A model generated the notes under the pieces. The model was given only the letters and a program-made list of their open reading frames with translations. It was not told the DNA's origin and searched no databases. DNA of 64,000 nt from Dryomyza anilis (lineage: Eukaryota; Arthropoda; Insecta; Diptera; Dryomyzidae): NCBI GenBank assembly GCA_951804985.1, contig OX638136.1:7877852-7941851 (forward strand). The letters are read 5' to 3'. Position 1 is the stretch's first letter. Each line of letters starts with the position of its first letter. This document shows, in pieces, positions 22,587 through 32,209 of this stretch. Made by a program: the position numbers and the translations under genes.

Positions 22587-22670
22587 CTGGAAATAAAATG
22601 TATTTTCAGTACTGGGTAACCATTTAATGGTCAAGCTTTCACACAACTCAACACTTCATCACTAACTCAC
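22587..22670 (-). other. candidate 84-nt intron downstream of the TATA box
   Basis: The minus-strand donor GTGAGTTAGT (22661-22670) and acceptor CATTTTATTTCCAG (ending at 22587) define an intron of typical fly size, starting about 190 nt after the TATA. The first exon would contain no ATG. The same donor and acceptor are visible in units at about 2500-2590, 7040-7130, 36990-37100, 49580-49670, 51990-52070 and 59900-59990. Confidence 0.35.
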
Positions 22671-22858
22671 CAATTAAAATTGCTGGGAAATATATACAAC
22701 GTGTGTACAACGCTCTTAAATATTCCACCAATTTAAATAAACTTTAAGGAAACACAATAAAAAAAATATGTTTGAGGAAACACAAAATAATAACTTTTTT
22801 CACAATGTTAACTATCACACTTCAAAATTTCGCTGTATCGAATCGAACTCAATTCGCC

Positions 22859-22867
22859 CTTTTTATA
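22859..22867 (-). promoter_or_regulatory. minus-strand TATA box, unit 4
   Basis: The minus strand reads TATAAAAAGGGCGAATTGAG, followed by TTCGATTCGATACAGCG. Part of the conserved promoter-like block. Confidence 0.5.
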
Positions 22868-23141
22868 CAGTTTCTTCAAAATTGATGCTTATGTGATTTT
22901 CATTTAAGAAATGTTCAGTAGAATTGTTTTCAATTCTAAACAGCAAAATAAAACAGCGCCTACCAAAAAAAAAATCATATTATTTTAACAAGTGGATTCA
23001 TATATTACTTGTTATAAAAAAAATAGCTTACAAATGATTTTAATAAAATGACAAAATGTATAGCCTGCTATAAAAATACCTAAATATATAAATTTCTCTA
23101 CAGTGGTTTATTTACCTATATACATTGTCTTTCAGATCCAG

Positions 23142-23378
23142 CTATGAGCAATTTGAGAAGACGAAGAACGAAAACCACAAAGCGTCGCGAATAGGAGGCG
23201 CATTGTGCGTTTCAAGGAGTAGCAATTGCAACAAGTCCTGCAAATGCGCACGCTTTGCAGTGCTGAAGCAGAACAAAAGACAATTTTTAACGAGGTTTAG
23301 CTCAGATACGGACGGTTTCACGGTAGTGTAATAATAACCATAATATAGACCAGATGGAATTTGAGAAGACAAACTCAT
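23142..23378 (-). CDS. conserved 78-codon ORF of unknown function, unit 4
   Basis: Intact copy of the array ORF with LLFCFSTAKRAHLQDLLQ in the middle. It carries two substitutions (GYS to CFS) relative to unit 2. In this copy alone the opposite strand is also open for 68 codons, because the usual TAG there is AAG. Family unknown. ATG start in AACAATG context. Confidence 0.35.
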   Translation of the reverse strand: MSLSSQIPSGLYYGYYYTTVKPSVSELNLVKNCLLFCFSTAKRAHLQDLLQLLLLETHNAPPIRDALWFSFFVFSNCS

Positions 23379-24809
23379 TGTTTATCATATAATATATAAA
23401 ATATATATGTAATATGTAAAATAATTAATAACAATTAAAATAATATATGTATAATTTTAATTGTTTTTAATTATTTTACAACATAACATTAGAACTGTTT
23501 TGTACAAAATTATTCAATTAGTTAATGCGACATAATTTATATTATTATTGTTTGTCATATTTTTAAAGATGCTGTTATAAAATTATATAAATTAATGAAA
23601 AATGTGAAGGAAAAGTCTATTAAATTACTGTATAACATTTTCTAAGCATTATTTAGGCAGTTGGCCTAAATAAAAATTACAATGGAAATATGTTTACGAA
23701 GTAGGCCGAGTTAAGAATCATCATTGTTATTTTTAACAATTCGATTGTTAATATAGTCTTCATTACCAATAACAATTTAACATTTGAAACAAGTCATAAT
23801 TAAATGAAGTGCGTTAAAAAATAACTTCGAAAAATTATCAATTTCAATTGTGGATAACAACAATAAATTAACAATAGATTATTGTCAACGCCATTTTGAC
23901 CAATATGATTGTTAATTTATTGTTAGAATTAACAATTTATTTCTGAGAGTGTAGTATATATAGAAAAAAGTTTCTAATTTTAGTTTGGGCAATACTCTTG
24001 ATAACCATATATCGCTTTATTATTTTCTTATGTCTATAGATCCAAAAATTTTAAAAAAATCCTCCAAAAGTAGTCTATAAAATAAAAAAAAAGAAAAAAT
24101 GTGTATATTAAAATTAGTTTCGTGATACTATTAAATCAACAGTACATACATTTTATTAAATATGTTTCATAAATATGTTACGTAATAACAAAAAACTGAG
24201 TATGCAGTCAGTCAAAATCAGCATACACGATTTATATTACATTGAAGATTGGGATATCCCCATACGAATATTTTTTCTCGTTGCTAGAGTAAAGTGTTAT
24301 TGAATTAATAAATATATAATAATCGACACTAATTGGGGTGTTTCCTAACCAAATGTAATAAAATATATTTTATTAAATCGGTAATAAATAATACATTTCA
24401 CGATCGTACAATTATATATTTGATATGTTGAGTATCTTTTATACATATCTTTAATACATATGTATGAAAAAATTTAATTTTTCAACTATATAATCACCTC
24501 TAACTACGGTATAACTTTGCCGATTATGTGTTTTATATTTTATGTGAAACGAGTACAACGTTTTCTTTTGACTATATTTAAATAGAAATCATACTAAATA
24601 ATTCAATCTCTGTAAACGTGCGTTTTATACGAATTTCTGAATGTAAATTATCTGTACCGCTACATTTTACCTAGGCCCGCGATTAATAGGACTATCAAAC
24701 ACTTTTAGAATATTTATGATCATATTATTATGTTGAAATCTCAAGATAGAAAGATGAAAAGACGGTGCCAGATGACAAAATTTAGAAAATTGAGAAAACT
24801 AAAACAGAA

Positions 24810-25406
24810 ACAAAACCAGTTGGGAAGGTTAGATCACATGGGAAATTTTAAAGTAGGTGTAATTATGATAGTTAGGATAAATACCCTGCACATATGTGTG
24901 GTTACCATTCAAAGTGATATATAGGTCACCAGGATATACGAATCATGAAAATAACTACAAACATTCAATCGTTGAAGAATTTCCATTCATTTGATACCCA
25001 TATTTACAAATGGGTAGGTGTACCGAATTTCGATTTTTTTTTTTGTGAACCACAAGTGTTTTCGCCGGAAAACATTATCATGTATTTGAGCATGATGTCA
25101 ATATATATTTGACCAAAAAAGTTTACCTAAGCACGTATACATAAAAATTGATCTTTATATGTACATTTTATATGAGGTATTTGATCATAAGTGGTCGGAT
25201 CATAGGTCACAATGGACCGATCTCGCACATACAGCGTAGGTATATTAGTAATCTAAGTTATATGTTTCATTTATCTAGCTCTTCAATTTTAAAACTAGTA
25301 GGGATTTCAACAGACAGACAGACAGACGGACATCGCTAAATCCTTCTGGGTGTTACAAACGGCGTACCAAACTGAATATACCCTTTCACTCTTAGTGTAG
25401 GGTATA
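24810..25406. mobile_element. Helentron/mini-me-like element, copy 3
   Basis: Like copy 2 but lacking about 60 bp between the GACA microsatellite and the CTTCCTTCTGGGTGTTAC motif (junction near 25340). Right subterminal repeat at 25395-25405. Non-coding. Confidence 0.6.
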
Positions 25407-25486
25407 AAAACTCAGCCATTTTCGTTGGGCGCCATGTAACGTTTTGCTAGGACATGAAAAGGTGTTGTTGTGGAGACGCTCGGTGT

Positions 25487-25495
25487 GTTGGTGCA
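25487..25495. repeat. target-site duplication, LINE copy 1 (left)
   Basis: GTTGGTGCA, repeated at 30779-30787 after the poly(A). It marks a genuine target-primed insertion. Confidence 0.8.
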
Positions 25496-25533
25496 ACCCC
25501 CACGTGGTGGTTACCTTGACGTGGTGTGGGGGC
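25496..25533 (+). other. GC-rich 5' terminal hairpin of LINE copy 1
   Basis: CCCCCAC...GTGTGGGGG can pair to close the element's first 38 nt, with ACGTGGTGGTTACC and TTGACGTGGT between. It repeats exactly at 31357-31394 and 44339-44376. A structured 5' end recalls the self-cleaving ribozymes of some LINEs; no catalytic core is demonstrated. Confidence 0.45.
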
Positions 25534-25657
25534 TTAAGTTACAATGACTCAATAAGGCTAAGCTGACGGAAACTTTTTTTTTGTGATGAGTAATGAACTA
25601 AATAGTCTTTTTTATTGGTGGGGTGGCAGACTCTAAAGAAACCCCTATACCACCGCG

Positions 25658-27039
25658 ATGGGTCAACATAAAGACTTAACTACTCCAGGTGGTACCCACA
25701 AAAGTGGCAATCCACCCGCTTCGGCGGCTGAGGCAAGGATTCTGGAGGCCTCAATCCACGCAACCAACCCTGGTACGATGAACCTCTCTGCTCCTGTAGC
25801 AGGGGGTTCATCGTGCCCCTCCATCTCCCAAATTTATGAGACAGCTAGGAATCTAGAGGAGGATAACGACAACGCAGCGGTTCCCATACAAGTAGAGGAA
25901 AGTGTCGGTTCGGCTATGCCTACGACTAATCCTCCACTGTATGGCTGCTCGACAGTGTTGTTTCCTCTCAGGGCTCCTTTCTGTCAAGTATTTGGAAACA
26001 TGGGTCGATCAAAGGAAAGTGGTGTCTTACCAGCATCTAATCCTTGAGAGACCGACACCCAACTGGAAGCTAAACTTCCATTGGAGACCGGACCCGGATC
26101 TCTGAATACGGAGGTCAGGTTTTCCGATGCCCAGGTGAGTAGGAGAAGGAAGAATAAAGCGAAAGATCGCAAAGAGGCTGAAAAGGCTAAAGGCGACGCT
26201 GGAGCTTTGTCTTCCCCAGCTACCACAGCAAAACGCGATAGATCGGTGGAGGTTACTCCGACTGAAGCCGGACCATCCGCTGCTGCTGTTGTGGCTGCCA
26301 ATGCACCTGAGAAGCGCAAGGCAAGAAGTTTAAAACCTTCACTGCTACTGCGAAACCCCGTAACTCCCAGAACTCGACAGTTTCCAGTGATATTGCTTCA
26401 ACAAGCAAGAGCACTGGTGCTTCATATTCCGGATCGGCTGCGGATGAACTGCCCTCAACATCCACTGGCAGAGGTAGGCTAGCAGTATCATATCGTGATG
26501 CTGCTCGCAAAGCTCTTCCGGTTGCGATTATTGGCAAATTGGGGAAGGAGCAAAAGATGAATGATGCAGAAGTAAAACACTGCACCGATCATTTTTGGCG
26601 GCTAGTCAGCACCGGCGGTGTCAGTGCAAACGCAAAAGGCTATAAGAAGAGTGATGGCATCATGAAGGTGCTATGCTCATCTCAAGCCAATTTCGATTGG
26701 ATTGCCACAGCCGTTGCTAAAATCCCCTCCTTGGGCAAATCGCGCTTCGCTGTTTTCAGCGGAGACGAACCCAAACGCAGGCGAGCAATATGCTGGATAC
26801 CTGGTCCTATCAGGAAAACAGCGGAAGTGTTTGCCTGCCTACGTGCTCAGAACCAGGGCATCGAAACGAACGGATGGAAAATCTATAGCCATAAACCAGA
26901 GCGAGGTCCGGAGGACAAGGAGGGCTCAACCCTGGTTGTTGGCTTAGACCAGAAGTCGTTAGATGTCATGCTATCTAAGTACGACAACCATCTAAACTTA
27001 TTCTTTGGACGGATCAAATTCCAAATCAATTCCAAATGA
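25658..27039 (+). pseudogene. LINE copy 1 ORF1 (RNA-binding Gag-like protein), broken
   Basis: The ATG at 25658 opens MGQHKDLTTPGGTHKSGNPP. The frame runs through a low-complexity Ser/Ala/Pro/Glu region and a Lys/Arg-rich stretch (VSRRRKNKAKDRKEAEKAK). It ends in a globular C-terminal domain (GEVF-type, including WIPGPIRKTAEVFACLRAQN, GSTLVVGLDQKSL and FFGRIKFQINSK). Two lesions break it: an in-frame TGA at 26045-26047 and a frameshift near 26318 that moves the Ser/Thr-rich middle and the C-terminal domain into another frame. The full-length protein would be about 460 residues. In LOA-type elements ORF1 binds the element RNA; no CCHC knuckles are seen here. Confidence 0.75.
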
Positions 27040-27076
27040 ATAGGCATATGATGAGAAACGAGTTAATTATCCTGTC

Positions 27077-30000
27077 ATGATATTTACTCAGATAAATCTG
27101 CAACATTCTAAAGCTGCTACCGCTTTACTAGGTAAGCGGCCCCCATGTTGCATACATTACCTCACATCACAGCTATTCAAGAACCATGGGTGTATAACAA
27201 ACGCATCTGTGGTCTTAGTGAACTACGTGGTGAAACCATACTATACGATGAGCAAGCCGCAAGGCCTAGAAGCTGTCTTATAGTATCGAAACACTTTGCT
27301 GTCACCAAGTTAACCCAATTCTGTGACAAGACCTGGTGGCAGCCAAAGTGAGCTATGAAAGCGATAGTGGATGGAAACATCTGATTGTCGCCTCAGGCTA
27401 CTTCCCCTATGACTCACTACTGCCTCCTCCGCCAAAGGCAATTGTTGAGCTCATATCGTACTGTGATTTTAAGGAGACCGGCCTTATTCTTTGCTGTGAC
27501 GCTAATGCTCAACACACTGTGTGGGGCAGCAGTAAATGCAACGCGCGAGGTACCAGACTCCTTGACTTCATCATGACCTCCAATCTGAACATTCACATCA
27601 CTGGTAATAAACCCACTTTTGTGACTGCTAGAAGACAGGAAGTGATTGACCTTACTTTGTCTAACTGTAGACTGAGAGAGTCAATCTTTAACTGGAAAGT
27701 TCTTAAAGAAGATTCTTTATCGGACCACATGTATATCGTGTTTCATACTGACCGAGAGGTGTTGCCCTCTATGACGGTAAGAAACCCTAGAAAAACGAGC
27801 TGGGCACGGTTCAGACATGAACTTGAGAATTCCCTCAATATTCCTGTCAGAATTCGTACCAAAGAAAGTATTGAGACGTCCGTTCAAGTTATGAACGATG
27901 TCATAAATTCTAGTTTTGTACGAACATGTCCGGTACAAAAAACGTTATATAGACCTCCCGTTCCTTGGTGGAACGCTTGTCTTGAAACCTTGCGCAAGGA
28001 TTCCAGAAAGCTTCTAAATAGGGCCTTAAGGAGCAACTTAGACTCTGACTGGTTTCTTTATCGAGCTAAGCAGAAAGAGTATAAGAAACGAATTCGTAAA
28101 TCGAAAAGTGTTTCCTATAAAGACTTCTGCAGTAGCATCGAATCCTGCAGTGAGACTAGCAGATTGGTCAAGTTTCTTAAAAGAGACCGAACTGCTCGAC
28201 TGGACTCACTGCGGAGACCTGATGGCTCGTATACTGAGTCTAATACAGAGGCACTCAGTGTCCTAGTTGAGACTCACTTTCCGGGAAATCAAATCCACAT
28301 AGGGCCACTTTGTAATCCCAGCACTGGGGACTGCAATAACAACTCTAATGTGACAAAACATGACTGGCAGGTTGCCAGATTGGTTGTGTACGATGAAGCC
28401 ATCCAATACGCAGTGGCCTCTTTTGATGGCTTCAAGTCACCTGGACCGGATGGCATCTACCCAGTCATGCTACAGGAAGGTATAACCCAATTGCTACCAT
28501 GCCTAAAGAAGATCTTTAGAGCAAGTCTCGCATGGGCATACATTCCGACATCCTGGCGTTTAGTTAAAGTAGCCTTCATTCCTAAAGTTGGAAGAGAAGA
28601 CTATTCCATAGCCAAGAGCTTCAGACCCATTAGTATGATGTCCTTCATACTAAAGTGTCTAGAAAGACTAGTTCATCAAGACAACATGCCTACCAACGTG
28701 GAAAATCCTGTGAAACAGCATTGCAACATTTGGTTGGCCGGATCGAGCATGCTTTTCAGAGGAAGATGTACGTGATGGGCATATTTGTTGACATCGAGGG
28801 TGCTTTTGATAATGCGACTTTTGATGGAATGTGTGACGCAGCTAGAAGGCATGGAATAGATGAAACATTGGTCAAATGGCTAAGGTCAATGCTAATGTTT
28901 AGGACCATCACTTCTGAGGCGGAGTGCGGTCAGTATATTATGGCAGGTTTGAATAGAGGTTGTCCTCAAGGAGGCGTTCTCTCTCCCCTGCTCTGGTGTA
29001 TGCTGGTTGACTCTCTAGTCAACGATCTCGATGGACCAGGTGTCTATTCCCAGGCCTATGCAGATGATGTTGCCATTCTTGCCACAGGCTTTTCCCTCAA
29101 TGAGGTCTGTGTTAAAACACAAAACTCGTTGAACCGAATTGACAGCTGGTGTACTGCAAACGGACTTTCCGTCAACCCTCACAAAACAGGGAATGTTCTC
29201 TTCACTAGGAAAAGAATAATGACAGGATTATCTCTACCAGTACTTAAGGGTGTCACTATTCCTCTGTCTAACGAAGTAAAATATCTGGGCTTAACTCTAG
29301 ATAGTAAACTACTTTGGACAAAACATGTTGAAAATAAAATTTCGCGAGCATTGAATGCCTTCTGGCAATGCAGAGGAATTTTTGGGAAGACATGGGGACT
29401 ATCGCCGAGCAAAACCTTATGGATTTACACGGCAATGATAAGACCGATGATATCATATGCATCGGTAGTCTGGTGGAACAAGCTGTCGCGAAAATGCGTG
29501 ACAACTAGTCTTGCCAAGATTCAGAGAACTGTGTGTCTGGGTGTTACGGGTGCCTTTCCCACTACACCTGGTCCAGCACTGAATGCAATCTTAAACCTAC
29601 CACCACTTGACATCTTCATCAGAGGCGAAGCCATGAAAGGCTGCTGGAGACTAAAACGAGGTGGTTTCTGGTTTAATGTTCCCTGGAATATCTCTGATAT
29701 TGCACTTGACACTCCATTAGACACCTGTCTACTGGAGATGCCCTCTGATGCAATGATAACAGAAATATTACCAAGACGAAATTTTGAGGTCTGCCAACCT
29801 GACATTCAAGACTGGCTAACGCCTGACTGTGAGCCAGGTAGAGGGTCACACCGCATTTTCACAGACGGCTCCAGAACCGATCAGGGATCTGGTGCTGGAG
29901 TGTTTGTGGAACCGGATGACCGCAGACTTCACTTCGCCTTAGGCGACAATGCCTCGGTATTTCAAGCCGAAGTCTATGCTATACTTATGGCTATGGACTA

Positions 30001-30682
30001 CATTGCGGATAATAGATGGCAGAACAGGGCTATATCAGTTTGCAGCGATAGTCAGGCTGCTCTTATGGCTTTGAACAACCAGGTCATCACATCCAAAATT
30101 GTACGTCAATGCAGATCACGTCTCAATTGTGTTGGTAAATACAATACACTGAAACTGATTTGGGTGCCGGGCCATAAAGGAGTTTCGGGCAATGAAACAT
30201 CTGACGAACTAGCTCGTGCTGGATCTGAGGATAATCCATTTGGACCAGAACCTGTGCTTGGACTACCTGCATCTACGGGGAAATTCGTCATCAGCTCTTG
30301 GGTCGCCTCCGCACACAAGAGCAGATGGCTAAATGAGACGAAATGCAGATTCTCCAAGCTCATGACACCGACGATAACCAAAAGATCGGCCTCGTTTCTA
30401 CTTTCCTTAAGTCGAAAGGAGTGCAGAAAACTGACGGGACTTCTAACGGGACACAACGCATGTGAAAAACACATGAACGCAATCGGCCTGGCCGAAAGCG
30501 CCTTATGTTCTGCCTGCTACGAAGAAACTGGCACCACAGAGCACTATCTCTGTGACTGTCCAGCATTTTCTAGAATAAGAAGGCAGATCTTTGGCACAGA
30601 CTTGATGAGAGAGGATCAGCTTCACTCTCTATCACACAATAGCCTTCTTAGATTCAATAATGAATCTAAGAAGTATCATTAA
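27077..30682 (+). pseudogene. LINE copy 1 ORF2 (endonuclease-RT-RNase H), broken
   Basis: Starts 37 nt after ORF1 with MIFTQINLQHSKAATALLGK. The APE-type endonuclease shows QEPW, CCDANAQHTVWGS and LSDHMYIVFH. The RT shows FKSPGPDGIYP, SFRPISMMSFILKCLERLV, FVDIEGAFDNA, CPQGGVLSPLLW and the catalytic AYADD. The RNase H shows IFTDGSR, QAEVYAILMAMD, CSDSQAAL and WVPGHKGVSGNETSDELAR. The C-terminal finger is CSACYEETGTTEHYLCDC. Lesions: a 1-nt loss near 27139, an indel near 27322, and a frameshifting deletion between the RT palm entry motif and HAYQRGKS (about 28665-28685). The last is shared by all three copies. The RT-RNase H half (28655-30682) is otherwise a clean 675-codon frame. Confidence 0.85.
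30644..30673 (+). other. 13-bp hairpin at the 3' end of LINE ORF2, copy 1
   Basis: CTTCTTAGATTCA and its inverse surround ATAA, overlapping the last codons of ORF2. Also at 35779-35808 and 48740-48769. It could be part of the 3' RNA recognised by the RT. Confidence 0.7.
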
Positions 30683-30778
30683 AAACCAGGGAACTGGGTC
30701 ACAGCACAATGGATATAACCCTGTCTGAGTGCTGTGGCTCTATTTTTTATCCCACATTAAAAAAAAAAAAAAAAAAAA

Positions 30779-31356
30779 GTTGGTGCACCGGCTAGGCTCA
30801 GGTGGGATGGGTACTTGTCTCCTACGTCTTATTTTTAGACAACGTCACAAAATTTATAAAAACACCTATAAATAGTTAAACAAACAAAAGAATAAGATTA
30901 TATGATGAGAATATAACAGAACAGAAAAGATCCGAATAGAACAGTTATTAAAAAAAAATGAAAAAAAAGAAGGATACCAGCAAGAAGCGCCTCTCTGGTA
31001 TGGCCATTATCGAATCCCTCCCGACCATGGTTATTTATTAGGCCCTAATTTTAAATAACCCCTATACAACTTACTTCACTACATTTTAGTTCGTCTCAGT
31101 ATACTCCCCCAACCAACTATTAAATAATTAAACCATTATGTTTATCATCACCATATCACGTTGTTTATTTTATGAATTATTTAAATGAAATGAATAAAGT
31201 TAAGAAGAGCAATTACGTTACTTCAAAATGTTAAAAAAAAATTAAATTCAATCAATAAATGAAAATGGAAAATCTGAAATGTGATCATAAAAAATAACAA
31301 CCAAACCCAATTATTGAAAATTCAATATCTAAATTCAAAAAAAAAATCATGAATAA
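30779..31356. repeat. tandem array unit piece between LINE copies 1 and 2
   Basis: Continues the unit from GTTGGTGCACCGGCTAGG (second target-duplication copy 30779-30787) through the LTR-like and PPT-like segments, to ...AAAAAATCATGAATAA where LINE copy 2 starts. No gene is seen. Confidence 0.8.
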
Positions 31357-31563
31357 GCCCCCACGTGGTGGTTACCTTGACGTGGTGTGGGGGCTTAAGT
31401 TCCAATGACTCAATAAGGCTAAGCTGACGGAAACTTTTTTTTTTAAGTTTCTGGTAGGGTCACCCTTGTCAGACTGGCTTGTGATGAGTAATGAACTAAA
31501 TACTACCATAGTCTTTTTTATTGGTGGGGTGGCAGACTCTAAAGAAACCCCTATACCACCGCG

Positions 31564-32172
31564 ATGGGTCAACATAAAGATTTAACTACTCCAGGTGGTA
31601 CCCACAGAAGTGGCAATCCACCCGCTTCGGCGGCTGAGGCAAGGATTCTGGAGGCCTCAATCCACGCAACCAACCCTGGTACGATGAACCTCCCTGCTCC
31701 TGTAGCAGGGGGTATATCGTGCCCCTCCATCTCTCAAATTTATGAGACAGCTAGGAATCTAGAGGAGGATAACGACAACGCAGAGGTTCCTATTCAAGTA
31801 GAGGAAAGTGTCGGTTCGGCTATTCCTACGACTAATCCCACAGCCGTTGCTAAAATCCCCCCCTTGGGCAAATCGCGCTTCGCTGTTTTCAGCGGAGACG
31901 AACCCAAACGCAGGCGAGCAATATGCTGGATACCTGGTCCTATCAGGAAAACAGCGGAAGTGTTTGCCTGCCTACGTGCTCAGAACCAGGGCATCGAAAC
32001 GAACGGATGGAAAATCTATAGCCATAAACCAGAGCGAGGTCCGGAGGAGAAGGAGGGCTCAACCCTGGTTGTTGGCTTAGACCAGAAGTCGTTAGATGTC
32101 ATGCTATCTAAGTACGACAACCATCTAAACTTATTCTTTGGACGGATCAAATTCCAAATCAATTCCAAATGA
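31564..32172 (+). CDS. LINE copy 2 ORF1, internally deleted but open
   Basis: A 202-codon frame with the ORF1 N-terminus (MGQHKDLTTPGGTHRSGNPP) joined directly, after AIPTTNP, to the C-terminal domain (TAVAKIPPLGKSRFAVFSGD onward). About 770 bp present in copy 1 are missing, including the basic and Ser/Thr-rich middle and the start of the C-terminal domain. The junction has a two-base CC overlap and keeps the frame. The identical ORF occurs in copy 3. Loss of the basic region probably weakens RNA binding; this is inference. Confidence 0.7.
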   Translation: MGQHKDLTTPGGTHRSGNPPASAAEARILEASIHATNPGTMNLPAPVAGGISCPSISQIYETARNLEEDNDNAEVPIQVEESVGSAIPTTNPTAVAKIPPLGKSRFAVFSGDEPKRRRAICWIPGPIRKTAEVFACLRAQNQGIETNGWKIYSHKPERGPEEKEGSTLVVGLDQKSLDVMLSKYDNHLNLFFGRIKFQINSK

Positions 32173-32209
32173 ATAGGCATATGATGAGAAACGAGTTAAT
32201 TATCCTGTC

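Larger units (their letters stand above)
19723..25495. repeat. tandem array unit 4 and following partial unit
   Basis: A complete unit with Helentron-like insert (20731-21386), candidate exon (22048-22140), candidate intron (22587-22670), TATA (22859-22867) and ORF (23142-23378). At about 24165 the sequence jumps (ACATACATTTTATT/AAATATGTTTC), losing about 0.5 kb across the usual unit boundary. The next unit runs through a second Helentron-like insert (24810-25406) to the LINE at 25496. No other gene is seen. Confidence 0.8.
25496..30778 (+). mobile_element. LOA-like LINE copy 1, about 5.3 kb
   Basis: Non-LTR retrotransposon with ORF1, ORF2 (endonuclease, RT, RNase H, terminal zinc finger), a 3' UTR and an A tail of about 20 nt. 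It is flanked by a 9-bp target duplication. The RNase H domain and the QINLQHSKAA start of the endonuclease fit the LOA clade (Bilbo/Lian type), though assignment needs a tree. This copy has the longest ORF1 but lacks about 45 bp near 25575 that copies 2 and 3 keep. Several frameshifts make it non-functional. Confidence 0.85.

Noticed and set aside
22410..22646. 78-codon minus-strand frame beginning CESLTIKWLPSTENT, recurring in many units
   Set aside because: It has no ATG at its start (the first codon is TTG) and it spans the candidate donor-acceptor region. Its recurrence is explained by the repeat itself.
27177..30566. Several minus-strand frames of 67-122 codons across the LINEs
   Set aside because: These are antisense shadows of ORF2; they recur only because the LINE recurs.
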